A stretch of 64,000 nt of DNA from assembly GCF_020184175.1 (NCBI RefSeq), contig NC_065530.1:47965260-48029259 (forward strand), in the 5' to 3' direction. A program made the translations under genes and the position numbers. Under the pieces are notes generated by a model. It saw only the letters and a list, made by a program, of their open reading frames with translations, did no database searches and was not told where the DNA came from. Positions 26,640 to 42,148 of this stretch are shown here, piece after piece; the first letter of the stretch is position 1; every line of letters starts with the position of its first letter. Source of the DNA: Aphis gossypii (taxonomy: Eukaryota; Arthropoda; Insecta; Hemiptera; Aphididae).

Positions 26640-29600
26640 CTGAAACACAAACACGGATAAGATTAAACACGGAGAAACAATACGATAAATATTTTGGTAT
26701 AATCTTATACAAAACATGTGTATACCGGGAGTTTTATCATTTACAAAATTTGATAAGTTCATTACACATTCTTTGCGTTACAGAGAGATTACAAGCACGC
26801 AACTAGATATTAAATAATATAAAATACGATAATTTACAGTGGAGCAGATAGAATAATATAATAAAGAAACGGGTATTTTTTTAAGGCCAAAATTCTCAAC
26901 TCTATATGTTTATACGGTTATGATTCCATTAACATTTATACATAATATAATATAGTATGTTATAATATTTTGTACAGGTGTTTCATTTTGCTATGCATTA
27001 TCATCTGGTCGAATGAATTTTTTTTTAAGCTTGTTTGCTAGTAGGTCCAATGAACACCTGATAACGATTTTGACTAAAGTAGTGGTTACTTGCATATGTG
27101 TATTATAGATACACGATATAAATGAAAATAAACGTTAAAGATAATAATATATTAATGTCCAATTATTACCTATAAATATAAATAAAATATAAATGATTGA
27201 ATTTCTTCAACAAAATTCTTAAATAATATAATATCCATACTTTTTTGTTTTAATTTATAAATTGTTAATTTCAATTAATACGAAATGATGCAGGTTTGAG
27301 TTTTTATTTTGTATTGGAAGTATATTAATGCAAAAAAATGTATTTATAAATGACCAGAAACCGATTCGTTTATGACTTGACAGTAAACTCGATATTATGA
27401 AGATAATACATCGCTCACTAGAGAGCCGTTCACAATAATTGGTTAATGGATGAGATTCTAAATAAGCGGTAGACAAATAAGGTTACAAAAGTGCCCTAAC
27501 TAATAAATCACGGCCGCGACGCCACCAAGTTTATTAACAAACTGGCTAAGGAGAAATGGAAAAATAAAATAAAACATTTTACAAAGTTCGATGACATAAA
27601 ATCATTCACATGATAATAATATTATTATATTATATAACGTTAAGTTTTATTTCTTTCGGCGAATTACCAACCATCCGCAACAGCTTTCACAACACTTTTA
27701 TATAGAGAAGAGCACTGTAGCAGTTCCGACTGGCAGAGGTTGTCAAACTGTATCTATTTTCAAGAATGCGTGACGCCAAAAAAATAACGCTTAAAAGTTT
27801 AAGGGGGAGGCGAGAATTAAATGCCAAATAGCGTAAGATACCATAAACATCTATATAATATATTGTGTTATAAAAGAACTTTTGGCCTCCGCTAAAAGGT
27901 TAAGTGAAACGAGTCAAAAACTTCCGAAAACCTTCGTACTCAGGAGAGGTGAAGAGATAGTAGGGAAAAAATACATCTAACTTCATCGGTGTTATCAAAA
28001 TGAAGGAAAAAATATAATATAAAATATACAAGGGGAAAAAATTGCATACAGCTCTCTGGCCTTCCAAGTGAATTCGAGTGTACGGCATAGAAGCTGTGGT
28101 GGACGATGGCGCCAAAAGTCTCTGCTGACCCGACTTTTTGGTTGAAGGGGAGAAAAAAAAATATAAACTTTATAATAAATGTTTGTTTTGGTAAACTTTG
28201 AATGTGTGACTACATTCATTCAACCGTTCGATTTTTCGGCTCCGTCCCGCCGTTGGTACACACGAGTCTTGCTTCGATGGCCGACCGACTACAGTTAAGC
28301 TACTAACAAATTATTTGTAGAACAGCCAATTTTTTATTCAATATAGTATACTAAATAATATATACTATACAATTGATTTTCAAATATTAAGAGATCTACT
28401 CTAAACATTTCTCAGAACATCAAAATTATAATTATATAATTATTATTAAGAAAAGATAACTGGGTCTCGCTGAGATTAAAACTCGTGTGAAAGCCAAATT
28501 AAAGTATAATACACTAAATATAATAATTGATTATCATATAAAACACGAATACAAATATTAATGAAAAATTGATATTCGTAACTGACAAACCAATGTAAGC
28601 ATGTTAAACAAACGGTCTTACAATTATTGATTTCATTTTCATTTTCACAAAAAGATAACCAACGCTTTATTATGCGATTATTATTTACAAAATCCAATTG
28701 CTAGAGGTGCTTTTGATAACACGTTATTTATTACAAAGAAATAATTTTCATTTAAAGTACGGTCCTCGTTTAATGCCGAGGGGTATTCATTTTTTTTATT
28801 TTCATAATTTACACTAATACGCTTGCAGACGATAGGTACTAGAGAAGTTGTTTAACTTTTAAAATTTATTGGTTTAATTTTCTTAAGAGGATGTAAATCG
28901 TGACTTCCAGTGCGATTTGGGAACTTTAAAAATAATATGTATAGAGAGTAAGCGTATAACTTTGCATTTCGTAGTAAGTTAAAATCTAAATAATTTAAGG
29001 AATAACACATACAAAAGTCACTTCGAGTATCATAACTATACGTCTTGGATGCGTTATTCAATTGTTTCATAGTAACTTAAAAATGTAATAAGAAATATTT
29101 CCAGAAACTAATTAAAGCCAATTACGTACAAAGGACGAGCAGTAAAAATATATATTAATATAAACTAAACAAAAAAAAATGTTTTATATACTGTATCAAA
29201 CTGTTACATATTTTTAAATTTAAACTATAATAAATATGTGCAATATATAAACAATAAGAATATAATTTTTAAAACAGATAAAAAAAATAAAAATGATTTA
29301 ATTAAATTACTTAATCTATACTTACAATCAAATATTAATCTACACATTTTGGTAGGTATCTTTTTTAATTTGTTTTCTATTAAATAAAAAGTCTATATAA
29401 AAATATTCTATGAAATTGCAAATTATGTAAATATAACTTCAAAAATGAATCTGATGTATGATAATCATAAAAATTAAATTATTAACTTTTATTATGATTC
29501 AATGGTTGTACAGTCAAACTTTATTTTTACATATATAGGTACCAGACTTTGTTAAGTATATTTTTCATCAACGAAAAATATTAAGGACATGCATGAAGAA

Positions 29601-30479
29601 ATAAGAACAGCCCTAAGACATTAAAAACATCAGCAAAAAACAGTCAAATTCCTTCCATCACAAGTGTAAAAATAATTATGCTGATATTTTATATAGTACA
29701 TTTCTGGCTCACTGTATACTGCAGTATAGGTAATCAATTTGTTTTTTTCTCTTCGATTGATACGTATTAAACTAATGTTTTTGTTAGTCTAACATATTTT
29801 TCTTATAAATAAATGTTGAATGTTTTTATTATAGCTATAGTAAATTATTCAGCTCGACAATTAAAGATATATAATTTTGGTTATTATTAAAAGTATATGA
29901 ATAAGAAAAAAATTTAAATTGGTATTATACAAAATTTATTCTAAGATTTAAAAGTGCAGTTTAAATATACATAATTACATAATGTTGAGAATTAGCATAA
30001 ATTATGTAACTACTTTTAACACGACCATGTAATAACTTATAGTAAAAATTATCTATATTCTATAGCATCAAAAATATAAGTAAGAAACCATAAACGGAAA
30101 AACATAATTTTCCTAAGAGGATTTCAATCGTAGTTAATAGCTCTATTTATCTATTGCTTTATAGCTTTAATAATAAGTTAAATTTAAAATAATGTCGATC
30201 TTTACTATAAATTTCATATTTTATCAAATAAGTTTAAGCCAAAAACTATGTTTGTATAGATACTGCAAGCGTTAAAATAATAAGATAATAATTGAGAAAC
30301 AAATTATTACATTAAATTGCTGTCGTGCATTATATTGTACATAACCAAAGAGATATTCTTCGTAAATTTTAACAAATACCAGTTAATTTAAAATTGATAT
30401 GCGTAGTAATGAATACAATATAATATTAAATGTTACTTTTAAGAATGAGAAAAAAATTATATATTGTTTCAATTGTTTT

Positions 30480-30503
30480 TATTATTATTATTATTATTAT
30501 TAC
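30480..30503 (+). repeat. TTA trinucleotide microsatellite
   Basis: About seven perfect TTA units followed by one CTA variant. Confidence 0.92.
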
Positions 30504-33500
30504 TATTTAATTTATTATAAATACTCAAAATCAATTAATTATCTAATACTTCAGTTTCTTATCTATGTAAGGTATATTTATTAATTTATTGATTTAAAAT
30601 GGATTGGTTTGCGACACAAATGCAAATTATAAACGAACACAAAATAATAAAGGTACAACGGTGAAAAATCTAAGAGGAAAAAACTGTATTATACAATTAA
30701 TTGTCTAATGCTATTATAATTAATTATTACCTAAATATTATAATATTTACATACTATGAAAGATTTTTAAATATTATAAATACATCGTTCAAACTTTTAC
30801 AATGTGGTTATCATAATTTACATTTTTTTATTCTAAATCATATACTAATTACATGAGTGAATATGTAAAATGTACATTCAACATTTATTTTACTAATTAT
30901 AGGTAATCCCTATAATATGAAAATACATTTAATGCAGTAACATAAATTATATTTTCCTTATTTAACATATCTGAGAGGGTCAACATTTTCTCATTTTGCG
31001 CAAGTTCAGTAAATCTACATTCAACTCAGAGTATTACATGATAAATTCCGTAACCTACCCCTAGTAACCTACGGTAGAAAATATTCCCTACCCCCTCGAG
31101 AATAGCGTGTACATTTATTAAGTGTGGGTAGTTATTACTTTCAATTGAAAACACACAGATTATAGTTAGTTATATAATATAATTGAATATTTTAGAGATT
31201 CTCCAAGGACACAGGGATGGTCTTCGCGAAATTTTTATAAAACTAGAAATTATCTCTTCCGTGCTGTGAACACATTTTTCGTCCCTCTTATTTTCACTAA
31301 ACAATGATTATATTTTTTCCTCTTCTCTTGTTTTTTTCAACATTATTTTCCTACCGGAAAACAAAGGAAATCCGGTCTCCCAAAGTTCCTGACGCCAGTT
31401 ACTCGCTGTGTCCCGAAAACGTTATCATTCAGTTTCCGTGCCATTGAGCCGATTTTATTGTGCTCGGTGGTATCAGTATTTTACCACCTCTGTTCTTACT
31501 CAAACTGCTTAATGTTCCCTGTAGGTCAAACTACAAGACTCGTTTAAAAGAGTACGAAAAAGAAACGAAAAACGGTGTATGGAAAATCTTTATGGGTGTG
31601 AAAACTTTATCAACAATGAATATAATGTTCTTTTTTCTCACCCCGAATTTCAATTTCTAACTCATCTACTGCTGGTACCAAGCCAAATTCTAAAATGGTG
31701 TGAAATTGTGGGTAGACTAAAGGATGGTGATAGGAGTAACAAAAGTTGGTGTGTATAAAGTTTTGACCCTTCCTCTGCCACATGCAATAAGAAAACCGCA
31801 TTGGCACTTGGGGACTAAGTGCTTGTGTCGACGCTATTAATTTCCGACGTATACGTATATAATATGTTTGGGGATACCCTTACAGATTATAATCACCATA
31901 GAAATTTGGGAAAGAGCTATCAATATTTACTATTAACTTTTTTAGAGGGGACATTATGGAGGTGAGGGTTGTTTGGGTCACACAAAGTTATATCGACAAT
32001 TAAATAAACGTGCGCTCTACTACCCTCACATGGTTTATCGTCCAACCCTTTGGACACGTTTAGAATAAACACATACATATATATTAACAGTTTTTGTCTG
32101 ACGTAAAACCATTTAGAATTTGAAATTCAACGCTTTACCTCTCTCGCCAGATCAAAAAGTCGTTTCTTTTGGACCATGGTACTGGACTTAACGACATACT
32201 CAAGTATATGTGAGCGCTAACGAAAATACAAATGAATGTTGTCATTTGCATACATGTAACCTAATTATGCATACTGCAGAAGAGGATATCTGAGCAAAAG
32301 CAATATGTTACATACCCATTTTACAACGAGTTTTCAAATGAACATTAAAACAAACTGCATAAAAATTAACATTTAAAAAAAAAAAAAAACATTTTTTTAA
32401 TACAATATAGTTTTTATGTAAAGATAAATTATTTTTTGGGCTAGGGCCTAGGACAATAATATATTTTGGATAATAATTTTAACATTTCAACTAAAACAAA
32501 ATAATTATTATATACATGTACCTACTGCCATCACAACATAAAGATTTATTTTTTTAATTTTTTTAACCAGTCATAACTTCCTACTTCATAAGATTATAAT
32601 TTTTTTTATATATAAAAAATGATACAAATATATAATGATTAAATAATAAATGTATCACAAAGAGTTTGAATTTTTGGTTCAATTTATTTACTTTAAATTT
32701 TAATCAACGTTGGCCCAATAACTAAAAGTGATATTCTATGAATAAACAAATTATCGTTTAAGATTTAAAAAAATCAAAATAATGGTAATGATAATAAAAT
32801 ATCATAAATGAGTCAAATAATTTAAAAACATAATTAAATTAATTGAGCTGGACTTAAGTCTTTTATTATTATACTTTATTATTATTAATTAAGTAATGTT
32901 TACGCACATAATGTTATGCATTACAGAATAATTAACTTGGTGTTTTTTGGAATTACAGTTCGTTGTGTCAAATTTAGGTTAAGCTTTTAAAGGTTATACA
33001 ATAAAAATACTCCAGACCAATAGATTTATAATACAAGTAGATAGGGTTATTTTAAGAAATAAAATAAATAATAATAATGCATACAGCAATATACACATAT
33101 ATAATAGTTCAAAAACAAATTTTATGCTAAGCCAGACTTTTGATACGACTTTGTTTGTTTATGGACCGCAGAAACTATTGCGTGTCCATTTTCTACCAAG
33201 GGAGCACACCTAGGTAGTTATTTTTAAGTGGCTTATATTTGCCATTTCTATTGTATTTCATTTCTGCCAACAAGTTATCACCAAACTATAATATACTTTC
33301 AGATGTTTTCCCAAAGCGATACCTTTCTCTGAAAAAATGGCAAAAACAAAACAAAAGCAGTAGAAATCGGTAATAATCAAACGCGTTTTTTCAACAAAAA
33401 ATACCATAAAACAAAGTGTACGATTTTTCACCCTTTTTTATAAATAATTGCACGTCATCGTCAAGAATTACTGCCATCTCGTGTAAATAATTTTTCCGAG

Positions 33501-33969
33501 TCAAATCACTTCCAATTTGATAAAAGGTTTTCGGTTTACTGTATACTAACATATTAACTATATAATATATCTCTATTTTAGCAACATAATTAATATAAAT
33601 ATTATTACTAAACAATTATTATGTAGGTATACTAATAATAATTTAACGTTTAGTTTGATGTTACGGAATATCGGAATATATAATATAATATACCAGGAAT
33701 ACTCTACAATATTTAATACAACTGAAATATACGCCAGCCGTTGCTACAATATATTGAACTATACACACCTCTACAATATTTTGATGTTCGGTTGACCTGA
33801 ATGTTATTTAGAAACAACTGCACTTCGTGTATATGCGTGTCTATAGCAGCAAGGAAGCCTTATTGTTATTATTCGACCCTTGAATTGTTTATATATTATT
33901 ATATGTTTTATATTGTTTTATTTTCTATTTTGCACCAGCATGGATTCGGCTTAAACTCTCAGAATTAAA

Positions 33970-34450
33970 AAAAAAACCTACCAGTCAACGACTGACTCTA
34001 ATACGTAAATCTTCACGTTCACATCACTCACGGGAGGCATTTTCGCGTTCCTTTTTTTTCGTGAACTTACGTGCCAAATATTACCGTGACGGGCTTTCGC
34101 ACAAGAGCAGCATTTGAACCGGACATGGTTTTGTGTTTTGTCCCAACACTGCAACTGACAACCGCTGCCTACCCGACTAAACAACCCTTTTCCGTACTTG
34201 ACTATCACACACACCCCTTCTAGTTCCTATTAGTAACGATTATTACCACCACCAACCGTCGTCGACGTCGTCATCGTCGTCGTTCGGGTATCATTAATTA
34301 CGTTTCTGTCCGTCACATTTCTCTGTAAAACTCTTCAGACGCCGACGGAATATATTACGCCCGACTGTAACTGATTTCAATCCGCGCGCTCATTGCGTTC
34401 ACCCTCGCAACCTCGCTCACCCACCCAGACTACGCACCGAGGATTTTCAC
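33970..34450. other. GC-richer intronic patch with TCG repeats
   Basis: It contains an imperfect GTCGTC/TCATCG repeat at 34257-34284. Plus and minus frames of 78-114 codons nearby have no recognisable similarity. No gene called. Confidence 0.3.
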
Positions 34451-36149
34451 GGTTTTTTACACATGGAAAGTTTTTTTCTTTGCGTTTCCCCTCGCTCCAG
34501 AAAAAAAATCACATTTCAGGACACGCATTATGGTCCAGCTGCTTCTGCTATTGCTGCAGCCGCTACATACTAAGCGTAATATACATATATTTTCAACCCA
34601 TGTCGTTCCGAAGCAATTTATTTCGAAATGCAATTTTTAACTTAAAATCTAGAGTTTTTAATAAAAGTTGGTACACTATATCTCTCTCATTGCAATCACG
34701 CTTATTTTTTCTGGAACACCGTGAAATTGATTTATAAATCCTCGGGTGTTTGTACTTCAACCGAGTTATTACACTACCTAAACATGCTGTATATTATTCA
34801 TATTATTTACATCATACATTATTTAAATTTAATTTTTACACCTATATAATTGCTTTAAATCATAATTGATGTGTCAAAATATCTTTTGATAATTCTTTGA
34901 TTCATTTCAATTATGAATACGCTTAAATAAAAGGATTAAAATTATAAAAAAAATTATTGTTTTCATAATAATTTAACCATCGTGTAAATAAATTAATCTA
35001 TTTCGTTTATTTTTTCTTTTTCATAGTATTAATGAAAATTAGTTGGTTAGATTTAATTATCCACAAGCCCCTTTTCTTCAACGCCCTCAAATAATTCTCT
35101 CGCTCACACATCTATTTTCTAAGTTTATATAATATGAAAGTGGACGGATAGTGCGGTATTATATAATAACGACAGGCAAACGACGATCAGGACTTACGTC
35201 ATATATATATACGTTATATTAATTTTCACGCATTCTCCTTTCATTATCACTTATCTTTTGGACGGAAGATTTAACCACCAACACGTCATAATGTTAAAGT
35301 AAAGAGATGGTGTTATGTCCTTTTGCTTTTAGGACCGAGATCATTGTCGGAGGTAGCCCCTTTTATGACGGACATGGTTATGTACAGGGTTAAAACCTCG
35401 TCATTACTATGCTAATCTATGCTTATTTTCGACTCCCGGCTTTTTGGGTTTAATTAATTACACTTCTGACACAACCGAATATATTCGGTCCCAGTATCTT
35501 TTTCGCTATCTATAGCTATATATAGTAGTCAAATTTAAATACAATAATTTGCTTTTGATTCCCCTTTATGCTGCTATACTATTTTGATTTTTATTGCAAA
35601 TGTAAATCGCTAATTAATTAATTTTTTTTAATTATATAGTGACAAATAAATAGTTATTTTTTTTTTTTACCAAACCGTGGTTAAAATATAAATAACATTT
35701 TGAAACAAGTCTATAAATAGTTCAAACATTATTTAATGAACAAATCAATAAAATGTAATTACACTTAGGTAAGCATTTTTGATTAATTGAAAATGATAGA
35801 TCGTATGAATATATAAAAAAATATCTTCAATAACTAATGTTGATGCGTTTATACGTAGTAATTTATCTCGGCGAAGAGGAGCATGTATCTTCTTTGAAAT
35901 TTAAAAATTAAAAATAATAATAATCGTTTCGTGAAAAAATTGCGGTTTTCAAATTACACTCGTGCAGATTTCCTCTTAAGTGAAAAATACACTACGAGCG
36001 CGAGTGGTGGTATATATTGTCAAGTGTTATGAAAAAAATTATGATGAAAAAATAGAGAGAAAATGAAGGACTGAATTTTATGGAGAGTGAATATCCTATG
36101 TATGTATATATAATATATGTGTGCGTGTGTGTCATCGAGTTGATTAGAC

Positions 36150-36800
36150 GTAGAGCAAAGATAGTGGAGTGGTAGCGAAGGAGGCGGTTGGATCCGCGAC
36201 GATAAAGGTAATGCGGGGTTGAACAAGAGAGGTACGCAAGTCTAAAGTGCAATGTTATTATTGCGGACAGGGGTGTACTACATATATAAATATAGTGGCG
36301 GTAGCCGTGTCACTACTACTGTCACTATATACGTATACTGCTGCTACCGCTTTTGCTACTGCAGCTTTTCCTGCTGACGATGCACTCGACCGACTTGACA
36401 ACGACAACGACGCGTCTCGCACGATGATGGTGTACCCCTAGTACTTTCCCCGCTGTCGTCTCATCTCATAGCCCTTATATACGCTTTGCCATTTTCCAAC
36501 ACAATTCCATGACAGACTACGCCACCGCCACTAACACTGCCGACAAAGTTTTGCCCTCCTCATTAGTGTCAGACCGAGTGAATGCCGTTTATTCTTTTAT
36601 CTCAACTAACCCCTTCGACTACCGCATTTCCCGCTGTCTCGTCATCATCTGTGTCTGTCTACCATCTTCGTCTCCACCATTCCATCCACCATGCACCATC
36701 TATTTATTTGCTACAAGACAATTTGGTCCGACAAATACTACGCACGACCGCGTGGTGCGACGAAAACTACTATTTCTAAAGATAATAACGTAAACGTTTA
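36150..36800. other. GC-richer intronic patch with overlapping short frames
   Basis: Three plus-strand frames of 64-94 codons overlap in different registers, rich in Ser, Thr and Pro, as expected from a CT-rich tract rather than from a protein. No gene called. Confidence 0.3.
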
Positions 36801-39288
36801 AACGATCAAATACTGCAAAGCTCGCCAATGTCAGTATTTCGATCTCATCACGAACAGAACTAGTATTTCTGCGAAAATCACCAAGTAGAAACGACAACGA
36901 ACGTTCTTTACAGGTAATCGACAATAAATTCTATATCCATTTGCAATAGCAACAACTTTTATGTTTTTTTTTTAAATTTATTTGTTTGGTATATCGATAA
37001 AATAATCATAAACTTTTACTCGAATTTCATTCGAAAGATCCACGAACGAGAAGCTGTAAAACAAAATAGCAGACTTTGTTTTAACCTTCGTCACCAAATG
37101 GCCAATTCCACTATATTATTATGTTAATATATTGTATTACATTCTAAATCAAAAAGTTTTAAAGAACTACAAATACAACAGAAGTAATTTCATTTTTTAC
37201 AAGAATAGATTAAAAATCACAAACCATATTACGCTGATTTACTTTCGGTTTAAATCAGTATTTAGTAAAATATAATATTTATATAATATCATTAATTCTA
37301 TAATATGCATATGCAATATGTTGTATATACACCAACTCGTGTATAGGTATATTGATTTTTATCATTAATTGAACACTCACAGTTTAAATAGTTTAATTAT
37401 CTTTAAGTAAATGCATACTAATAAATAGAAGCCAACAAACAACAACTTTATATTAAATTAAGTATCGAGTAGGTAGCTTAATCGTTAAACACTTCCGAGC
37501 AAATTTAACTTGTTTACATATTACTTATTTTTTATTAAAAAATAAAATCCTTTCAATGCAACCGTAGTAAAATAATAATTATATTCAAAAAAATTAAATA
37601 TATTATATTTGAATTTAAACAGACATAATACATAATAGATAAAATATACTTACATAATTGAACTAGGTATATTAAATAAATAAATAATTTTTAATCTTAA
37701 TATACTGTTACGAAGTAAAAAATGATTTCAAACAAACAAAATTAAGAAAAGTGCTTTATATAAGGATACAATTTTACTTGACGATTGGAAAAATCGATAA
37801 AGAAAGTCGTTTATAGCAACAAAATAATCATTTTTAATTTAATTTAAAACTCGATCTTTAAATCCTATACATTTGTCTTAAATGTAAATATCTCTTATGG
37901 AAAAAAGATAAAAGTGTTTTAACCTAATAAGTAATAGTTGTATTGAATTACTTTAATTCAAAACAAAAAACCTCTATTTTAACTACAAATTTAGAATCAT
38001 ATATGCACTATTTGAGTATTTGACTCATAAGTGTACTAGAGGTTCATGTGCACGTGGAATCAAAATCTTTTTTCGCTCCAAGTCCAATCATTATATATTT
38101 ACTCCATATGACGGTATATTGTAGACGGACGGATAAAGTCGGAAAATTTAAATAAAAATGACGGGAAAAGCTTTGTATGTTTTGCCTATGAAAACAAATG
38201 CGGATAAAGAACTAAAACAACAACTCACTTTCGGTGAGCAAGGAGTGGTTAAAACCTGGCGTAAATATAAAACAAAACAAAAAAGTACTCGTTTGCATAA
38301 AACACACTTCCCTTGAATGTTTTATATTCTGCATTGGCGTAAACAATACAATTGAATAAATTTTGGTGAATTGTCGCTGTCCAAATGAACTTAATAATCC
38401 CAAAGCAACAGCTCCAAAGAATAGTAATAATAATCATAATAATAAAAAAAACAACCGAAGTAAAACCGTGTTTGGGTTCCCCCCGACCATTACAATCCTA
38501 TTTGCGTATGCATAATTTTACATTAACATATTAGTACAGTCTCGCGTTGATTACGCGAAGTCGTTAAGTAAAATATGTTGCATACCGTGGATATACATTT
38601 ATTGCTTTATTTTCGCATGAATAAACTATACATATGGTACGGAACAAAAAAATATAAATTTTTAGGAATATTTAATGGATTTTTATTTGTAGGTAAACGA
38701 TAATTTAAAAAGTTAACATCACTACAGTAATATCCGTTCAATCTTCCCAAAGTAAAACAAAAGCTAACAGATTCATTACTAAAATATAAAACCGTCATAT
38801 TATTTATATTTTTGTGTTAATTTACACTAGTCTGTAATAAAATAAAGAAAATTTTTTAAATTTACTTTTATTAAATCAACGCTTTAAAAACAAATATTAA
38901 ATATTAAGTTAAATATTATAGATAACAAAACAGTTAATATGACCATAAATTCGAAAAAAATTCAAAATTATCATTATCATTTTAAGAATATATGCATGGA
39001 AACACAATACCACTATTTTCTTTATATGAAAATTATTTTTATTTATTTAAATGTTTTCCCCTAAATTATGCTCTTATTCTAAAGTTGATTCTTTGGTGAC
39101 ATTTGATGATTTATAAAACTAAAACTAACATTTTGTATTTTCCGATCCACTGCCCGGCTCGATGTATTAGAAAAAGCTTTTAAAGAAACCAAGTTTTTAT
39201 CCTTTCTTTGACCGACGAACAACAATTGAGTTCGTCTTCCGAGAGGGTCTCCATCGACTGTATCTCACGAGGTCATATTTCGTTTTAC

Positions 39289-39305
39289 ACACACACACAC
39301 ACACA
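39289..39305 (+). repeat. CA dinucleotide microsatellite
   Basis: About eight CA units. Confidence 0.88.
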
Positions 39306-42125
39306 TATACAATAATAATGCATACAAGCAAATCCATTATATACAGTACGATAAGACGTAAAAAAGTATTATTATTGTATGCATTTATTATGTCCATATA
39401 ATTTAAAAATATAATCAATAATTTAACTTATTGGAATTATTGGAATTTAGATGGTAACATTTAAGCCTCTATACACATTTCGTTCATTTTAATAATATTA
39501 TAATAGTTATCATTATAGACGTTTGTTATAATGGTAATGATAATAAAACTTATTTTTTTTGTAAATCACCGAATTTACAGTGGTTAAATACAGATTTACT
39601 ACGTGGCTAAACATTTTCGAGAATTACGTATTTTATTATTACATTTTGAAAGCAGTATACATTCTCTAGTGCAAAATGTAGTGCATACAAAAAATGTTTA
39701 TTATTGTTTCACTTTTGTCACGGCGATGCATCAGGTACGAAATTGTCATTTACCTCAGAACGATCACGACTTCCGGCAAACAGTACGAGAATTACTATTT
39801 AGATGAGAAGTTTTGGGCCGGAACGGCCTAAGTCCTTGCGGGCCCAACACGGTTACGCGCGACACACTACGGAAATTATATAGTAAGGTTCGCAAGGGTG
39901 GATACATGTTATGTGTAATAAACATGGGCGCAAGAACAGGGAAAGTTTAGCACGAACGCGAGGTTGGGAAAGCGAGAGATAGTAGTTTATGGAACTCTGG
40001 GAAATTAGGTTTAACATTGAATATTCGAAACCAAGAATAATTGGAATGGCACGAATATTTTGACCTTCTCGGGGCATCAACATTTACTACCCCATTGCCA
40101 CCACCATCACCACTAAACATCCGCTTGTAATAGTACCATATATATATTTAGTACGTAATAAAATTAACACGAGAACCCAAAACCGATTTATACGACACAG
40201 TGTTTTTGTTAATAGAGCGTTTTATATGTACTGTCTCTATTGTAGTGAGTGCAAAGTAATCGTCGACGTTAATAATAATAATAACAGTAATAATGAAAAA
40301 TAATGATTATTAAGATAATAAGAACAAATGGAATACATGGATTCCATTATTTGAATTATACATAATTTATTATTATTATTATTTTTTTTTTTTTTTGTGT
40401 CATATTACTATAATATAAGCATAATTATCTTCAACAGATTTAAATATTTGTAATATTTATATACTAATTGGTTAAGGTTAAGTATAATACTTCAGAAAAT
40501 AATGAGATAAATCGCAGAAAACAGTAAGACTCAACTGTATTAAAAAAAAAAAAATAGTAATAATTTCAGTACTTGTGGATTAAATTATTAATATTATCTA
40601 CAGAATAAAAAAGTATATATTTTACTTTTATTTATATACAATTTTTTTACGTTAAATATTGTATCTCTATAATTTATAATACAAAAATGTCTCTTTATAA
40701 ATATTATCTTTTTGTTACAAACTTATTTATGTATACCTATATATTTCGAAAAAAAATACCTATCGGGCTATAGAAATTGCTATACAAAGATAAGAATGCC
40801 CAATGTTAAAATTAAATAAACAAAATAATATTTTTTTACGACAAAATAATATATATATCTATACTACAATATATTTCAACCAATTCAACTATGTAATACC
40901 GCTGTTGGCTACAATTGTATTATAATATATTTATTTAATATTCTTTAATTGATTTATACATTACACAATTGGATAGGGAGGCGGCAGCTGATGTGAACGT
41001 AAATAAATAAATAGGTATACAAATATGTATGTCTGCGCTGCAATATTATACCTATACGATTCCACTTATTCGTATTATTATATAACTCACACATTACATA
41101 CCCTATTCTGTATCGTTTTACCGCTTATAGGCGTTATACTCAGTAACAGAATGGTTGTGGTTCGCTCTGTATACCTAACCTACTATATATAATATAGGTA
41201 CACGTATTATTATATAAGATTACGTAGCTTGAGGTTCCGAGTATGCTATTCGTTTACAACTACCCCTTTTGCACCTACAGTTGCCTGTATATACAGACAG
41301 CAGCAGTAGATAGTATATTATATATGTTGTGGGTACACGTCGTGTGCGAGGATTAAACAGGAAAATATATTCTCGTTTCCGGTTTTATGTGCGCCAAGAG
41401 AAAGTACGGTGTGTGTGCTGTATAAGGGTCGAACACACAAATGTGTTTATGTGTGTGTATATGCGCGCAATAGGGTGCTCTGGCTATTTGTAACTTTACA
41501 CGTGGTAACGGTTAAACGCCATAACTCACCTGAGTGTCCGGTTATCGCCTCGTTCCGGTAAAAACTTTAAAAGTGTTGGTTTCGCGCGTTGAAAAATAAC
41601 GGTTGCCGCACGCGCCACCCAGAAATCGATGACTCTGCTAGCGAGCGACTAACGGTGTATGCAAAGGTATTATATACCACAGAAAAGAGTAGTTCCAAGT
41701 GTATAATGTATAGACAAAAAAAAAATGTAAATATTTTGTATCATAATATAATAACATGATATTGAATAATCAGATAATTATTACTACAATAATTGTATTA
41801 ATAACATTTAACATGACGCAATAATATTTCCGTTGATAATAAAACAGTAAAAGTTTAGAACGCAGGAGCAGCATTAAAATAACGTCATGTTTTTTTTTAT
41901 CTAGAGAATCAGAAATATCTAAGCAGCGACGAAAAGTAAATAAAAACTATATGATTTAGCGATAGGTATGTATATAAAAAAAAAAAACGATTTTTGAAAC
42001 CATAAATATATATCTTCGAAATTCTCGAGTTGTTTGCACGATTTCTTCGAGGTATTAGTAGTCGTCGCTTTAGCTCACACCTCCTCATCTGAAGGCACGC
42101 CAAAGTACTCAAAAACGGGTAGGTG

Positions 42126-42148
42126 TATATATATATATATATATATAT
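42126..42148. repeat. AT dinucleotide microsatellite
   Basis: About eleven uninterrupted TA units. Confidence 0.93.

Noticed and set aside
26535..26762. 75-codon minus frame covering the short RRM2 exon as a separate gene
   Set aside because: Only the central 16 codons match Rbp6. The rest is intron read-through beyond clear splice sites.
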